Shown: piece by piece, positions 63,583-64,000 of the stretch
How positions within the stretch are numbered: position 1 is the stretch's first letter
How the letters are laid out: every line of letters begins with the position of its first letter
Source: Arthrobacter sp. OV608
GTDB taxonomy: Bacteria; Actinomycetota; Actinomycetes; Actinomycetales; Micrococcaceae
NCBI GenBank assembly: GCA_900110595.1
Contig: FOEZ01000006.1
Span: 62,001-126,000, forward strand
DNA: 64,000 nucleotides
Direction: 5' to 3'
Translations under genes and position numbers: made by a program
The notes under the pieces: model-generated
Told to the model about the DNA's origin: nothing
The model's database searches: none
What the model saw: the letters and a program-made list of their open reading frames with translations, nothing else

Positions 63583-64000
63583 ATGGGTGAGCTTCGGCGT
63601 CGTACGTTCTTTACGGGCGCAGCCGCCGGTGCCGTGGGAGCCGGCCTGGCAGCCTGCTCTCCTCCGGAACCGAACGGCACGTCCGTGGCACCAACAAGAG
63701 GGGATGCAGTGCAGCGGCACAGGTATAACTACGGCAGTGACCCCAGCCAGTGGGGCGAACTGTTCCTTCCAGAGCTTCCCGACGGCGGTACGCACGGCGT
63801 GGTGGTGGTGATTCACGGCGGCTACTGGCGCTCGCAGTACGGCGCCGAGTTGGGGCAGCCTTTGGCCGCGGACCTTGCCGGACACGGCATGGCGGCGTGG
63901 AACCTGGAGTACCGCCGCGCCGGAAACGGTGGCGGCTGGCCGCACACGTTCCAGGACATCCTGGCCGGCATCGACAAACTGCAGGAGCTCGCCGCCCCAC
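63583..64000 (+). CDS. Tat-exported alpha/beta hydrolase lipoprotein (cut by window edge)
   Basis: The frame from ATG 63583 is open to the window end (139 codons seen). It begins MGELRRRTFFTGAAAGAVGA, a twin-arginine type signal, then GLAACSPPE, a lipobox, so the protein should be folded inside, exported by Tat and lipid-anchored. After a short linker comes a hydrolase core: VVVVIHGGYWRSQYG (oxyanion loop) and LEYRRAGNGGGWPHTFQDI. The nucleophile elbow lies beyond the window, so activity cannot be judged. An extracellular esterase or dienelactone-hydrolase-like activity is possible. Confidence 0.82.
   Translation, partial: MGELRRRTFFTGAAAGAVGAGLAACSPPEPNGTSVAPTRGDAVQRHRYNYGSDPSQWGELFLPELPDGGTHGVVVVIHGGYWRSQYGAELGQPLAADLAGHGMAAWNLEYRRAGNGGGWPHTFQDILAGIDKLQELAAP

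Noticed and set aside
1..64000. CRISPR arrays, insertion sequences, prophage, rRNA
   Set aside because: No regularly spaced repeats, transposase, integrase or phage structural motifs were seen on either strand.

Overview
The window is high-GC DNA with GTG/TTG starts, ATGA/TGATG overlaps and gene families typical of soil Actinobacteria. It reads like a chromosome segment of the Arthrobacter/Pseudarthrobacter group. Support comes from DUF222/HNH genes, MmyB-type and IclR regulators, permease-ATPase fusions in peptide-type ABC operons, and many glycoside and aromatic catabolism genes. That assignment is inference from gene style; no database search was possible. No rRNA, tRNA, CRISPR, transposase or phage gene was recognised.

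Layout. 1-2044: a UvrA-type ATPase cut by the window edge, then a short AraC/VOC pair. 2173-11682: a minus-strand operon (substrate-binding lipoprotein, two permeases, Gfo/Idh oxidoreductase, TIM-barrel isomerase, ThuA, second Gfo/Idh) divergent from a LacI regulator and an aldose epimerase; two matching palindromes lie between them. The gene set resembles 3-keto-glycoside pathways. 11862-22562: a membrane protein, a GH1 beta-glycosidase, and a peptide-type ABC transporter followed by a GH78 alpha-L-rhamnosidase and a nucleoside-hydrolase-like protein. 22671-32041: housekeeping and miscellaneous genes (hemerythrin, MmyB regulator, ilvD, hypothetical, DUF222/HNH, ppsA-ppsR).

32077-52245 is the most interesting part. 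An IclR regulator is divergent from a second GH78 rhamnosidase and two alpha/beta hydrolases, one of which lacks its catalytic serine. A branched-chain-amino-acid-type ABC transporter with different base composition follows, then a BASS transporter, another alpha/beta hydrolase, a coupled FAH-hydrolase / FAD-monooxygenase / DUF3500 set, and a quercetinase-like bicupin divergent from a type-B carboxylesterase. I read this as a probable route for flavonol glycosides: rhamnosidase and glucosidase release the aglycone, the bicupin opens the flavonol, an esterase splits the depside, and the flavin enzyme and FAH hydrolase process the phenolic products. A 17-bp motif (ATTCCAA-N4-TGAAAG) is shared by the two divergent promoter regions at the ends of this block.

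52352-63363: a small acidic protein, a RelA/SpoT-domain protein, a five-gene minus operon (XRE-cupin regulator, B3/B4 protein, EamA exporter, DapA-family aldolase, LacI) that seems to start from a leaderless, self-repressed promoter, a remnant of a GH3 glucosidase, a nucleoside hydrolase / MFS / ribokinase operon with two LacI-type operators, and an aromatic-acid MFS transporter. The window ends inside a Tat-exported, probably lipid-anchored alpha/beta hydrolase.
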